Numbered from the stretch's first letter, positions 45,254-58,300 are shown. The stretch is DNA of 64,000 bases from Costus lasius (GCA_027563935.2 CM050449.1:90434371-90498370); one strand, 5' to 3'. Translations and numbers: made by a program. Notes: generated by a model from the sequence alone, not told the origin.

Positions 45254-46006
45254 ATGCTAGAGGACAAGATTGCCCAGCAGGCTAGCTCATCTAGTAGACC
45301 GATAGGAAGGCTACCAGAAGCAAGCCCACGCGAGCACTGCAATGCTATTACAATGCGCAGTGGGAAACAACTAGAGGAACCATGGGTAAGCGATGCAATG
45401 CTAGACCAAGAGGTGCAAAATTCTGAACCTAATAAGCATCAAGGAACCGAAGGTGACTCATCTTCACAAAGTAGGGAACAAGAACCAGTGTACGTTCCAC
45501 CTCCACTATATAAACCACTGATTCCTTTTTCTCAAAGGTTGGTAAATGTAATACTTGATAACCAATTTGGGTCATGTAGTAAAGTAGATAACTTGGATAA
45601 ATTGGTTGAGGAAACCAATGTCACCCAAACTAGTAAAAGCTTATTGGAAATTTCTATAATGGATGATGATGATGATAAGGTGATTGAAGCTAGTGTCAAG
45701 GCATACTCTCAACCACTTGATTCAATTCCTGCCATTGACATACATAAGATAGAACCAGAAAATTCATACCATGTTGCTCTTGAGGTAAGTAAAAATCCTA
45801 AAATTGAACTCAGAACGCTTCCAAATAATGCGAGGTATGAATTTCTAAGCTTTAACTCTACTTTTTCTATAATTGATGTTGCAGAAGAACATGAAAAACA
45901 AATAAGTTCAATAATAGCTAAGTTCAGAAAGGCTATAGGGTATTATTTTGATGATATTGTGTGTATTAACTTTTCTTTTTGTTTACACAGACTGATATTA
46001 CAATGA
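45254..46006 (+). pseudogene. fused gag linker and RT start (element B)
   Basis: A 250-residue open frame begins in the coiled KIAQQASSSSRPIGRLPE region (the frame is open slightly upstream). It has REHCNAITMRSGKQLEEP, YVPPPLYKPLIPFSQRL and LDNQFG. It then skips the whole protease and goes straight to an acidic linker (MDDDDDK) and an RT-proximal phrase: LRTLPNNARYEFL, HEKQISSIIAKFRKAIGY, INFSFCLHRLILQ and stop. Related elements continue CMHRIFLEEGS into RT. This is a clean internal fusion, not random decay. A product would lack all enzymatic domains. Confidence 0.75.
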
Positions 46007-46158
46007 CCCACCTAATACTTTGGATACTTACCTTGGTGGGCGCACTTTTAAAATGACTGAAACACAAGAAATTATATGCTCTATACTTTGCCACTGATTC
46101 ACCATCGACACACATGATATCTGATTCTAGTCAAGCTAATGACTTTAAATTAGCGCTT

Positions 46159-46176
46159 CTTGGCAGGCAACCCAAG
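46159..46176 (+). other. conserved post-pol hairpin (element B)
   Basis: CTTGGC-AGGCAA-CCCAAG, the same motif as in elements A and C with one stem mismatch. It lies only about 150 bp after the fused frame, so the deletion spared it. Confidence 0.6.
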
Positions 46177-47551
46177 CACTATCTTTTTTTTCCATTCGCA
46201 GTTTTTCTTTCCTGTTAGTTTACTTCTTGGTAGTATAGGTTAATTATTTGCTTTTGGAAGTTCTGCTATGAATCTTATATGATGTTTTTAGAATGGTTTC
46301 CCCTTTTTTATAATTATCTATATTTTGCATAGGAGCTTTGTGATACATTTACTAAGAGAAGGCAGCTTTGAGGAGGATGGTTCAAACGATAGCGCAGATG
46401 ACTAGTGCTTTGTGAGTATCCTTTCTCCTACTCTCTTATTACTTGCTTACCACATCGAGGACGATGAATTCTTTATGTAGGGGAGGATATGTTTTATTTA
46501 TTTCATGGCTATTGTATATTTTGACTTGTCTGTTAGCTACTAGACTTCTGATTTGGCACCATATGTTAGGCGCAGTATGATGTTTGGATGTATTTGATTG
46601 GCGTCATATGTGGACGCTATGCTCACTTTGATTTTTATACTAGGATTATTTCTATCTTGCGGATGCATGTGTTTTCTATTGATGATGATGTGTGGTTTTC
46701 TATTGTTGATGATGTGTGCTATGAATGATCATATACCAATTGCCTATGAATGGATTATTTGCTCATTGTGTTGAATTTATTTCCTCAATATATATCCTCA
46801 TTTCAAATTTTTCATCGATTTTTCATAAGTTTTTTGGTAAATAGAATGTTTGAGGAATGTGATTTGAAAGTAAAGCATCCTTTTCAAATAAGGTAAGTAG
46901 ATGAATATAATGTTCCTAAATTGATGTTGATTGATTAACCTTGTATATGTTTGGTCTATTTGTGTTATTTGTTAGCAAGAAAGAATCCAAAATCCAAAGA
47001 AAAAAGTGATAAAAAAGTATGTATCTATGTGGGTACATGCCAAAGAAAAAAAAATTTGACATTAACTCTGCTATCTTCAGGTATGAGTTCTATTATGCAA
47101 ATAGGCACACTTTGATTCATAGCTCAAAGATATGAGTTCTATTATATCGGCTATGTGCTCGGTGTACTCTAAATTCGTCACCAGTAAAAAAGGTTGTAAT
47201 CGATTTAGAGAATGTCAAAAATAAATGCAGAAAAAGATTTTGGAGGGCATATTCCTCTAAACAAAAATATTATAATATTGAACTGAATACAAGGTGAATT
47301 TATGAGATTGAGATTTAGACTATTATGCAAGTTGCAAACTTTATTTATTTTGGACTATGAATCTTAAGGATTAAAGTCCAAGAACAGTTTATTTCTCTAG
47401 AATCTTTTGTGACATGAGATGGAGGTCTTTAATGAGTGATTATATTTTGAAAATTTATTTTCATTATTGAGTTATCTTTTCTATGCTCAGCATTATTCTT
47501 TAGTCTACATATTTGCTTTAGGATAAGCAAAAATTTAAGTCAAGGAATATT
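46177..47551 (+). other. 3' internal spacer of element B
   Basis: No Athila ORF remains. The phrase cacatcgaggacgatgaa...gtaggggagg (46453-46487) and the final ggataagcaaaaatttaagtc are seen in relatives before the polypurine tract. The tract itself is eroded (caaggaatatt). Confidence 0.6.
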
Positions 47552-48838
47552 TGATGTCATGCATTTATATAGTATTTTTAGTATGCTTTTAAGGGAAAAC
47601 GACCAATTTTTGATAGATTTTGAAAGATCTGAGTGCACAAATGGATTCCAGACATCGAGACGAAGTCACCTACCAAATTTCATTCGAATCGAAACAAATT
47701 TATAAATTACACCCCACCTGTGATTTTTGACATGGCCATAATTTTCCCAAATTCTTGCGACAATATTCATAGAAACAATTAGGTCTAGGGTGTGATTTCT
47801 GTCACGGCTATAATTTCAGCCTTTGATATTTATCACGACCATAATTTTATCCGCCAAGTTTGAGTTTAACCCCCGATTCGTGCTCGAATTAGCTCGTTTT
47901 TTAGCCAAATTTTGGGAAAAACCAAATTTGAAGATGAAAAACTATATAAGCTACTTAAGGAGCAATTATTGAAACTTTTTGGTAGATTTTCAAGGCAAAT
48001 TATATGAAGAATCGAGATTTAGTGCGAATAATAGTGATCTTCACTTTCTCACCAGAAAAGCTTCATTTTTTCGGCTGGCCGGCATCGATTTTCATCAAGG
48101 AGCCTTGATTCTCATCTTCCTAGTCATTCTACTCTTATTTAGATAATTTTGTAATCAAAATATGGATTTTTACAATGTGAATATAAACACCATGCTAGTG
48201 TAATTTCTTCTTCAGGACTAAGAGCATAGCCCTATTTGTTATTATGACTTAATTATTAAATCTCATCTTTTTAAGTAATTTACTTGTGTTTGATTCAATT
48301 ATTAATGTGTTTATTTACATGTTGATTACTGGCTATAATTTGCATGTTTAAGACGTCGCAAAAAGTACAGAAAGGTTAATTGCGACGTCGAATCTACAAT
48401 TTTTAGATAAGTTGATTTAATCAGGAAAGTAGTTCGAATCGACTTGAGGGATTATTTTATGATTTGTCTAGAACGCATTGGGTTTATTTTGAGTTGATAA
48501 CCATGAAATTAGGGGATTAACTCAGATAAATACGTGGTTGTACCGCTGAAAGGAGGCAATCTGTACATTCGGATAAATTCTCTTCAGAACAATAAAGCCC
48601 TTCTTAAGATTTATTTTGTTAGTAGATTCACAAGACATAGTGTGGTGAACCTAAAGTTCTGAATATTCATTATTTGATTACAACCTATTTGTGTTTTTAT
48701 TCTCTCTTAAACAAAATTAAACCCTTTTCCAAATCATCTAGCTAACAACCCTAAGATAGTTAGTATTTAGTCATTGGTCTTTGTGGGATGATATTTATTT
48801 ATTACTTCGATTGGCCATGCACTTGCGGCACCCCATCA
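47552..48838 (+). repeat. 3' LTR of element B (1287 bp)
   Basis: Collinear with the 5' LTR except for a deletion of about 100 bp near its start (after 47588) and scattered substitutions. It ends CCCATCA before target duplication CTTAT. Confidence 0.92.
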
Positions 48839-48950
48839 CTTATCCAATTTTGCCTTGGCCAACTGCTGAGGAAGGTTACAGGTGGCTTGTAGGGCGGTGG
48901 TGGCATGTATGCGGACTCTTGCTCAACCTTCTTCTCATTGCAACTTGCCG
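48839..48950 (-). pseudogene. gag-protease linker of remnant J, upstream part
   Basis: The minus strand reads EKKVEQESAYMPPPPYKPPVTF then, with a small frameshift, AKAKLDK, joining across element B to KQFGKFLEVL at 43150. At about 48950 it stops, and plus-strand protease of remnant C begins: a head-to-head junction. Confidence 0.78.
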
Positions 48951-51848
48951 ACCGCTCGGTTCGGCACCCGGTGGGTATATTGGAGGAGGTGCCGATCAAA
49001 GTCGGTAAATTCTTTATTCCAGTGGATTTCGTTGTGTTGGAAATGGAAGAGGATGCTCGGCTTCCCATAATAATAGGCCAACCTTTCTTAGGTACTGTTG
49101 GTGTCGTAATCGACGTCAAAAATGGGAAGCTCACGTTGAATGTGAGTGAGGATGTTATCGATTTCGATATTTTTGAATGTTTAAAGTGTCCTTCTTTTGC
49201 AGGGACTTGCTATAGTGTAGACGTTGTGGAGGATGAGTTGGACAGCACATGTACCATTAGCAACAACTCCGATCCTCTGGAGGAATACCTACCTAGAAAT
49301 GAAAAAGAAGAAGAAGTTGAATCTGAAGTGGCAACGTGCTCACAACCACTAGATACCACCTCTCTCTACAACTTGAACTCCTTGTAGTGTCTCAACCTCG
49401 AACGACCACTTACTGCGGTAAAAGATGGCAAAGAGGTTGAATTCAATCGATTACCGAATAACCTAAGGTATGAATTCTTGGGCTCAAACTCCACTTTACC
49501 AGCGATAGTAAACACAGGACTTGATAAGGTACAAACTCAGTTAATTTTGGATATGCTTAGAGAATACAAGAATGTGATTGGATATAAATTAGAAGATATC
49601 AAAGGTATTAATCCCTCCATATGCATGCATAGGATATTTTTGGAGGAAGGCAGCAATCCCATCGTTGAAGGCCAAAGACGGTTTAACCCAAACTTGAAGG
49701 AAGTGGTAAAAAAAAGAGGTTCTGAAGCTTCTTGATGTAGGGTTAATTTACCCCATCTCCGATAGTGAATGGGTAAGTCCAGTACATGTTGTGCCAAAGA
49801 AAGGAGGCACGACGGTGATAAAAAATGATAAGGATGAACACATACCGATGCAGATGGTAACGGGTTGGCGAATGTGTATCGATTTCCAAAAATTAAACAA
49901 AGCCACCCGCAAGGATCATTATCCATTGCCTTTTATTGACCAAATGTTGGAATGTCTAGCTAACAATTCTCTTTTTTGTTTTTTAGATGGATATTCCGGG
50001 TTCCTCCAAATTCGCATCCACCCACAGGATCAAAAGAAAACAACATTCACTTGCCCCTATGGCACGTTCGCCTACTGGCAAATGCCATTTGACTTGTGCA
50101 ATGCCCCAGCCACGTTCTAACGTTGTATGACTACAATATTTTCAGACCTTGTAGAAGAAGTCATGGATATATTCATGGATGATTTTTCTGTGTATGGGTG
50201 CTCTTTTGATGTTTGTCTTGCTAATTTGTCTTGTGTCTTGCAGTGATACCAAGAAGCTGAGCTTGTGCTGAACTGGCAAATGTGCCATTTTTTGGTACAA
50301 TAGGGCATCGTGCTCGGGCACTTGGTATCAAAGAGAGGAATAGAAGTAGACAAGGCGAAGGTTGATGCGATTGAGAAGCTACCACCTCCAACCTCTGTGA
50401 AAGCAATCCGGAGTTTTTTGGGTCATGTCAATTTTTACCGGCGCTTTATAAAAGATTTCTTGAAAAGATCTAGACCATTAACATGTCTTCTAGCTAAGGA
50501 TGTGCCTTTTATCTTTGATAGGGATTGCTTGCAAGCCTTCACCACGTTGAAGGAAGCTCTAATTTCGGTGTCGATCATGTAACCGCCGGATTGGTCCCTC
50601 CCGTTCGAACTCATGTGTGATGCGAATGACTATGCTGTGGGAGCGGTATTGGGACAGCGCAAAGAGAACCGGTTGCATGCAATCTACTATGCAAGCCACA
50701 CGCTTGACAATGCGCAAATCAATTACGCGACAACGGAAAAGGAACTCTTGGCTGTGGTCTATGCATTTGATAAATTTCAGTCTTATGTTGTTGATTCTAA
50801 AGTAATTGTCTTTACTGACCACGTAGCGATTAGGTACTTAATGAGCAAGAAAGATGCTAAGCCACGGCTGATCAGATGGATTTTGCTTCTCCAAGAGTTT
50901 GACAAAGAAGTTAAAGATAAGAAAGGGGCTGAAAATTCAGTTGCGGATCACCTCTCACGTCTTACCCACGAACAGGGAGGCCAACCAGATCAAGAATCAA
51001 GTATTAATGGTTTCTTCCCCAATGAGAAACTCATGGCACTCTCCAGCATTGAGCCACCATGGTATGCTGATTTTGTGAATTTCTTGGCTGCCAACATTAT
51101 GCCTTCTGAACTCACTTACCAGCAGAAGAAGAAGTTTCTCTCTAACGTCCGACAATATTATTAGGATGAACCGTTCCTTTTCAAAAGGTGCACTGACGGG
51201 GTTTATCTATGCTGCTTACCTGAGGATGAATACCGTGACGTCCTATTTCATTGCGATGGATCTGCTTATAGAGGGCACTGCAGCACATCCAAGATTGCTT
51301 TTAAAGTTCTCCAAAGCGGATTCTATTGGCCGACATTATTTCGGGATGCTAGGAGATTTGTGTTAACTTGTGACCAGTGTCAACATACCGAGAACATATC
51401 ATGGAGAGATGAGATGCCCCTAAATAATATTCTGGAAGTTGAGATTGTTGATGTCTAGGGAGTTGACTTTATGGGGTCATTCCCCTCCTCATTTGGACAA
51501 AATTACATATTGGTTGCAGGGGACTATGTATCAAAATGGGTGGAAGCGATATCATCACCCACCAATGACTCCCAAGTTGTCATGTGGCTATTCAAGAAGA
51601 TAATATTTCCTCAGTTTGGAGTGCTGCAGGTGGTCATTAGTGACGGTGGTTCCCACTTTATCGAGCAGCAGTTTGCAGCACTTCTCAAGAAATAAGGAGT
51701 CACCCACAAAGTTGCCACTCCATACCACCCGCAGACCAGTGGGCAAGTCGAATCTCAAATTGTGAGTTGAAGAAAATCTTGGAGAATACGGTATCACAAG
51801 CACGAACAGATTGGTCCACAAAATTAGATGATGCTCTTTGGGCGTACC
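48951..51848 (+). pseudogene. Athila-like Pol remnant C: protease, RT, RNase H, integrase
   Basis: Protease end: LADRSVRHPVGILEEVPIKVG and IIIGQPFLGTVGVV at 48950-49387. Linker and RT start: 49478-49735, ending KGINPSICMHRIFLEEGS, then a frameshift. RT: 49791-50120 with GWRMCIDFQKLNKATRKDHYPLP and FLDGYSGFLQIRIHP, a stop, then IFMDDFSVYG with both catalytic Asp intact. RNase H: 50582-51164 with [16 protein letters not shown] and [17 protein letters not shown]. Integrase: CDQCQHT zinc motif, [24 protein letters not shown] and HPQTSGQVES. At least six stops or shifts occur. It is cut at 51848 by copia element D and resumes at 60884. Confidence 0.9.
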
Positions 51849-53520
51849 TGTTGGGGTATGCCCTTAAGCCTAATGTTTGAGGCCTTGGGAATGTATCAGT
51901 ATCATGTAATAAACTGTTATGTTTATAAAGGCATGGTTATTATTCAGTTAGCTACATTGTCTGCTGCAATATATGTTCTTCTGAATAATGTCTCAAAGCT
52001 GTTCAGCTAGGCTGACAGGCTATAATGTCCTTAGTCGATGTATCTTGGTGAACATGAGACAGCCTTGATATGGTTAAGACTAATATGTGTTCTAGTCTTA
52101 TAGGATGCTTCGAGCATGGAATAAGATGTAGACTCATGGGTACATTGGATGTACTGGACAGACCCTACTAGGATGTTCAATTGTTTGTCGCAATGTGAAT
52201 AATCTTTGAATATGACAAGTGGCACATTTCCTCTGACTTGAGATCACTTGTGTTTTCTAAATGATGATTGTCATTGTTTTGAGGTAGTTCAATATCATTT
52301 GAAACATAATGGTTATAGACTATCTTGGATAATGAGCTTGAGTCATGTTAGGGCACTAGTGATAGACATAGGATTGCCGTCTCCTTGTTTAAGGAGTGTG
52401 ATGTTCTAAAGGGGCCCCCTGGATGAGATGATTGAGAAAGTGTATGGCCATACCCAGGTGACTGTGTTCATCTGATCTAATCATGCTCATCATATTGGAG
52501 CTACAAGCTTGACACGCTTGTCCAATAAGAACATCCAGTGGCAAAGGAAACATGTATGCCTAGTGATGTGGATTCACACTTGTGCTGTGTTTTGGGTGTA
52601 GTCTTGGAAGACTCTTTCCTTTATATCGGGAGATAGTGATGTGTTGCTAGATACCCCTCACTGATCGTGATAACGTGAGTTATCGTTACCGACATTTAAA
52701 GGAAACCCTCAGGGTCGCACAATTTGATGATATGGCTTACTTAAGTCAGATCGAGTGGACTGAATTGTTCGGGTTCAGTTTAAAGGGATTTAATCTCTGA
52801 TTGTGAGTGAGATCTGGTCTGATCATGTTTGATTGATTAGGGCTTGAGATCGGTAAGCTTCGATTGAGAGATTGGATGCTAGATCGATGAGATCAGGAGC
52901 ATCAAGAGATCAACGGTCAGATCTGGAGCCTTAGGGTTTATTTGAGATCTGGACTTGATTGCTTGGCTTAATTGGTCTCTGGACCAAACCAATTTGAACC
53001 GGCTCGTTTAATGAGCGCATGGTTCAAGGGGAGAGGAGTTGGCGACATGTTCACTTGGCGTGAACGTTGGAGCGAAGTGTGGTGGCTATTTTTAGTAACC
53101 ACGATCTCCACTTGGAGATGTTGTTCACGACCGAATAGAGTGCTCTCTATTCTCGCCTCTCGCCCATATTCCTCTTGACGCTTTCGTGTGTGGCGACACC
53201 TTGAAGGTAGAGGAGGATTCGGCCAAGAGAAGGACATCTCATCTTTCCCTTTCACTCGACAAGGACCTCTTGGAACCTTGCTAGCACAAGGAGCACCAAG
53301 GGAGGAAGCAACATCATCTTGTGTGTGACGATTTGGAGGAGAGCTCTCTTGTTCTCTTGCTTCCAAGGCGCCTTCCATTATATGGCTTCGGTATGAGTTC
53401 ATTTCATGCTTTAAAGTTGATCATAATACATGCTATGCGATTTTGAAAGCCCTAGATTCCGCTAGAATGTTATTGCGCCTCCTATTAGGGTTTTCGCCCC
53501 CCTTGTGTAGGGGACCTTCA
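51849..53520 (+). repeat. 5' LTR of element D (1672 bp)
   Basis: Starts TGTTGGGGTATGCCC and ends GGGGACCTTCA. It differs from the E/L LTR family but has the same TGTTGG start and a similar style of 3' region. Open frames inside it recur identically in the other LTR. Confidence 0.96.
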
Positions 53521-53522
53521 AT

Positions 53523-53534
53523 TGGTATCAGAGC
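53523..53534 (+). promoter_or_regulatory. primer-binding site of element D
   Basis: TGGTATCAGAGC, two bases after the LTR, exactly complementary to the plant initiator tRNA-Met 3' end. Confidence 0.95.
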
Positions 53535-55319
53535 AGGTTTTCATGCATGTTTTATGATTGCTTGAAAATGATTGTGATCCATGTTTTGCGCAAATTCATA
53601 GATCTATAGTTACATGCTTTATGTTGGCGAAAATGCATGCTAGTAATAGATATGATTTTCTCCTTGGCGCATGTTAAGTTGGCGCATATATTATGTTGTA
53701 GTTTTTCTTAAAACTTAAACACTTGCGCGTATACCACTAGATCTAAGGCCTTACATTAAATCCTTAGACGGGTTATTAGGGTTGAAGTCAACCCCTAGGT
53801 TAGATCCAAAAGTCTGATCAGACCATCTGACAGCCTTGACGGGTTGACCAGGTAGCACCTGTGCGCAAGCACGTGGTGGCTACAGGTCGACTGCAGACAG
53901 GCGTGTAGCGATGTCTGATTGAGACAACTAGTGAACACACATGAGTTAGGCCCGGGGTCACACCCGCTTACCAGACCTCATTGTGGTTGTTCAGCCCTGG
54001 CGCATGCATTGTTGACCTTATGGTCGACTCAAGTCAGTTAGGACTTGGTGCATGCAAGGGCAGTGGATCTGACTAGGATGGATGAGTGGATCCCTAGTAA
54101 TGGACCGTTGTAAGGTTGTAGGACAAATAAGGAAATTAAAATTGATGCCTATGGGTTTTCGAAATTTAAATTTTCTTGAGTGGATCACATGTTGATTGAT
54201 GCCATATGTTTGTCTATTTACTCTTATGTGGGCTGCCCGTTTTTAATGTGTGCTGTGCTGGGGCCTGCGTGCCTGGGAATTAATTGTAAATTAATTTTTT
54301 ATTTTTGTGATCTGCGAATCACAGTTTAATTAATTTATAATGTGTAATTGACCTGCGTGTCAATCTTGTCTAGATAGTTAAATTTGTAATTTAATTAGAC
54401 AAGAGCACAGAGCACACTTGGCAGAGGCGCTTGCAGCAGTGGCTGGACCAGGTGGGAGGTCTAGGGTTCGACCCTAGGACCTGGCGCAAATTCCTGGTGG
54501 GCGCACCAGAGCTGCAGATGGCGCTTGGGCCCAGGTTTGGGCCAGATGAGCAGCAAAAGCCCTATGAAGAAAAGCAAGTCAAGACTTAAGTTAAATTAAG
54601 GTCTTACTAGGGCTATGGGCTTTTACCACATAAGATTCATGCTTTCTTTTATTTATTGTTTAAATATTAGAATTGCATGATAGTGAAGAAGATAAAAAGA
54701 CCGTTAAAATCCAACGCTAAAATATCAAGCTCGTAAGCCTTCTGACGCGAAACCTCACTGTTCTGATTATCGTTGGAGCCGTGTTGTACCCACTCAGTGG
54801 GCACGTCCATCTATCTTCAGACGGTGTGGGATTACACCTGTGTGTTACAGAGTAGGGATTTATCCCTTCTCGTTGCTCAGCATAGCACATGGTGGTCCAG
54901 GGAGTAGGTCGGGTCAGCTTGACCATGTAGGCTACATATGTGGCGCATATGGTAGCACATGGAGGCAGCCATCTGTGGGATCAGAGACTGTGTTGTACCA
55001 ACTCAGTTGGCACAGTCTGCTGGATTGCCCAGATGAAGGGGAATCGCACGGGTTGGCGATCGGCAGGGACTGCCTACCGGAGATTAGTGCTTGTACTCTC
55101 TGTGCATCTTATCTCGCCTGAGCGGGACGCGGAGACCAAGTATGAAATCCGGATCCCATCTCACTAAAAGAGTGTCTACTCTTTCGGACTGTTTAATGGA
55201 TTTTTCAGTCAGATAAAATAGTGAGAAAAAGAATCTTTCTTAAGTCCTGATTGATTCTTAACATTGATACTGACCTTGCTGTTCTTGCATTGTTGTAGAT
55301 ACCTGCAGCAACGAACACC
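53535..55319 (+). other. 5' leader of element D with three hairpins
   Basis: A 1.8-kb untranslated leader. Hairpins lie at 54789-54801 (CCCAC-TCA-GTGGG), 54998-55010 (CCAAC-TCA-GTTGG) and 55112-55127 (TCTCGC-CTGA-GCGGGA). The first two sit inside outer stems (CGTG/CACG; AGACTGTG 54985-54992 with CACAGTCT 55011-55018), each with an unpaired TTGTA on the 5' side. The same architecture occurs in element E with different stem sequences. A conserved block (agccttct.acgc) precedes the first hairpin in both. Confidence 0.78.
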
Positions 55320-58300
55320 ATGAACTTCAATGTGCGATCCCTACTGGAAAGGGAGAAGTTTGCTGGGCCGAACTTCTCTGACTGGTTCGGACACCTTAAG
55401 ATCGTTCTTAAGGCAGACAGGAAACTGTATGTCCTCGAGACGGCGATACCGCCTCAGCCCGCTCCGAACGCCGCAAGGGCGGTTCGGGAAGCCTATGAAA
55501 AGCACGTCAATGATAGCATTGATGTCGCTTGCCTGATGCTAGCGTCTATGACGCCACCGCTGCAGCGTCAGCATGAGGATATGTCTGCTATAGACATGAT
55601 AGCAAACCTCAAGATGCTGTATGCTGCACAGGCGAGGACTGAACGCTATAATTTGACGAAGCTCTTCTTTCAGAGCAAACTGGCTGAAGGGAGCCCAGTA
55701 GGAGCTCACGTGCTCAAGATGATTGGGCACAAGGAAGCTCTAGAGAAACTGGGGCATACCATCAACCAGGAGCTTGCTGTGGATATTATTCTGCAGTCTC
55801 TCCCGCCTTCATTCGACGCGTTCATTATTAACTTTAATATGAACAAAATCGATTGTACTCCGGCAGAGCTGCTGAATATGCTCCTCACTACTGAGGAGAC
55901 TCTGAAGGGAAAGCCTTCGACCTCTGTCTTAATGGTTCCTTCCACGAACAAGAAGAAGGGGAAGAAGGGCAAGACCCCTGTCAAGAGCTACAGCAAGGCT
56001 CTGAAGCAGAAGGTGAAGCGGTCCAAGGAATACAGGTGTTTCCATTGTGGCCAGCTAGGTCACTGGAAAAAGGACTGTAAAGCGCTCCAAGGAGATAAGA
56101 GGGGAAGCTTCGCTTCTGGCTCAGGTATATTCGTGACTGAGGTCATGTTTTCTTCTTCTATATCATGGGTGTTGGACACTGCATGTGGAGTTCACATTTG
56201 TTCAAATGTGCAGGAACTCAAGAGAAGAAGGCAGGTGGGACAGCATGAAGTGGACCTACGAGTTGGAAACGGGGCACGGGTTGCTGCTGTTGCTGTAGGA
56301 GACTATTTCATTTCTTTACCATCTGGACTTGTATTGGAACTAAACAGTTGTTATTTTGTTCCCAGTATTACTAAAAATATTATCTCCATTCCTGCTCTTG
56401 TCAGGAAGGGTTTTTCCTTTGAATGCAATATTTCAAAGTGTGTTTTATCTTATGATAATATTGTTTATGCAACTGGTTCAATTAGCAATGGGTTATACAT
56501 GTTGGACATGGAATGTTCTATACAGAAAATTGATATTAAGAAAGCCAAGAATGCTGATGACAGCACCTTGCTATGGCATAGTCGTTTAGGCCATATTAAC
56601 GAGAAACGCATTAAGCGGTTGCATGATCATGGACTGCTGGGATCATTCTCCTACAAGGAGATTGATACATGCAAAGCTTGTTTAATGGGCAAAATGACGA
56701 AGTCACCTTTTCTTAACAAAGGACAAAGGGCTTCAGGTTTACTTGACCTTATACACACTGATGTGTGTGGGCCATTTAGTAAACATGCCAGAGGTGGCTA
56801 TCAGTACTTCATTACCTTTACTGATGATTTCAGTAGATATGGGTATGTCTTTTTAATGAGACATAAAAGTGAATCTTTTGACAAGTTCAAAGAGTTCAAG
56901 AATGAAGTACAAAATCAGCTAGGCCGAAATATCAAGGCACTTCGCTCAGATCGAGGTGGAGAATACCTAAGTCATACGTTTACTGACTATCTGAAGGAGT
57001 GTGGGATTATCTCACAGCTCACTCCGCCAGGAACACCGCAATGGAATGGTGTGTCCGAGAGGAGAAATAGAACGTTACTTGATATGGTTCGTTCTATGAT
57101 GAGTCAGGCTACTCTTCCATACTCCTTTTGGGGTTTTGCACTGGAAACAGCTGCAAAGGTACTAAACCGAGTGCCATCCAAGGCCGTTTCAAAAACTCCA
57201 TATGAGTTATGGTATGGGAAACAACCAAGCTTGACATTTATCAGGATCTGGGGCTGCGAGGCTTATGTCAAAAAGCTCGCCTCTGGGAAACTAGAGAGCA
57301 GATCTGACAAATGCATCTTTGTCGGTTACCCTAAGGAAACTAAGGGTTATTATTTCTACGATCCCAAAGAGAACAAGGTATTTGTTGCTCGGACGGCCAT
57401 ATTTCTTGAGAAGGAGTTTCTTCTGCAAGAGGCCAGTGGGAGAGAAATAAAGCTGGATGAGAATCCAGAGGAAGGACAAAGTGATCAAGCAAAGTTGGAT
57501 GAGCCTGAGCCAGAAGATCAGGTTATTGAACAACCTGAGGCTCAGATATCACGGGAACCGCGAAGATCGGGAAGGATTCGTCGACAGCCTGAGCGCTATG
57601 ACGGAGTCTACATCATTGATCATGATGAACCCCTCACTTATGCGGATGCGGTCAGTGGACCGGAATCAGCTAGATGGCTTGAAGCTATGCGAGCCGAGAT
57701 GGACTCCATGTCAGATAACCAAGTTTGGGATTTGGTTGATCCGCCTCCGGGAGTTATTCCTATAGGCTGTAAGTGGATCTTCAAGAAGAAGATTGACATG
57801 GATGGTAACGTAGTTACCTATAAAGGCAGGCTAGTTGCGAAAGGTTTCAAACAAATCTACGGGATAGATTATGATGAAACTTTCTCACCTGTAGCCATGT
57901 TCAAGTCTATTCGGATTCTTTTCGCGATAGCTGCATATTATGATTATGAGATCTGGCAGATGGATGTGAAAACAGCTTTCCTTAATGGAAATCTGGATGA
58001 GGATGTGTATATGACACAACCTGAGGGTTTCACTAATCCATCAGATCGTCATAAGATATGCAAGTTAAAGAAGTCCATTTATGGACTTAAGCAAGCATCA
58101 AGAAGCTGGAATATTCGTTTTGATGAATCAGTCACGGAATTTGGTTTCATCAAGAACAAGGATGACCCGTGTGTATATAAGAGGTTTAGTGGGAGCGTAA
58201 TTACTTTCCTAGTCCTCTACGTCGATGATATCTTGATCATTGGAAATGACATTCCTGAAATGCATGCTGTGAAGGCATGGTTAAGGAAATGTTTCCAGAT

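Larger units (their letters stand above)
43152..48838 (+). mobile_element. element B: non-autonomous Athila-like element
   Basis: LTRs at 43152-44538 and 47552-48838 have termini TGATG...CATCA, and the flanking 5-bp duplication is perfect: CTTAT at 43147-43151 and 48839-48843. A tRNA-Asp-type primer-binding site follows the first LTR. The internal 3 kb holds one gag-linker/RT-start frame, the conserved post-integrase hairpin and a spacer, but no zinc knuckle, protease, RT core, RNase H or integrase. It is an internally deleted passenger that jumped after deletion or lost its centre afterwards. Confidence 0.92.

Noticed and set aside
52031..52225. 64-residue minus-strand frame, repeated at 59389-59583
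   Set aside because: Same reason: LTR sequence, antisense to the element.
52968..53402. 144-residue minus-strand frame, repeated at 60326-60760
   Set aside because: It lies within the LTRs of element D and is present twice only because LTRs are duplicated; no known domain.
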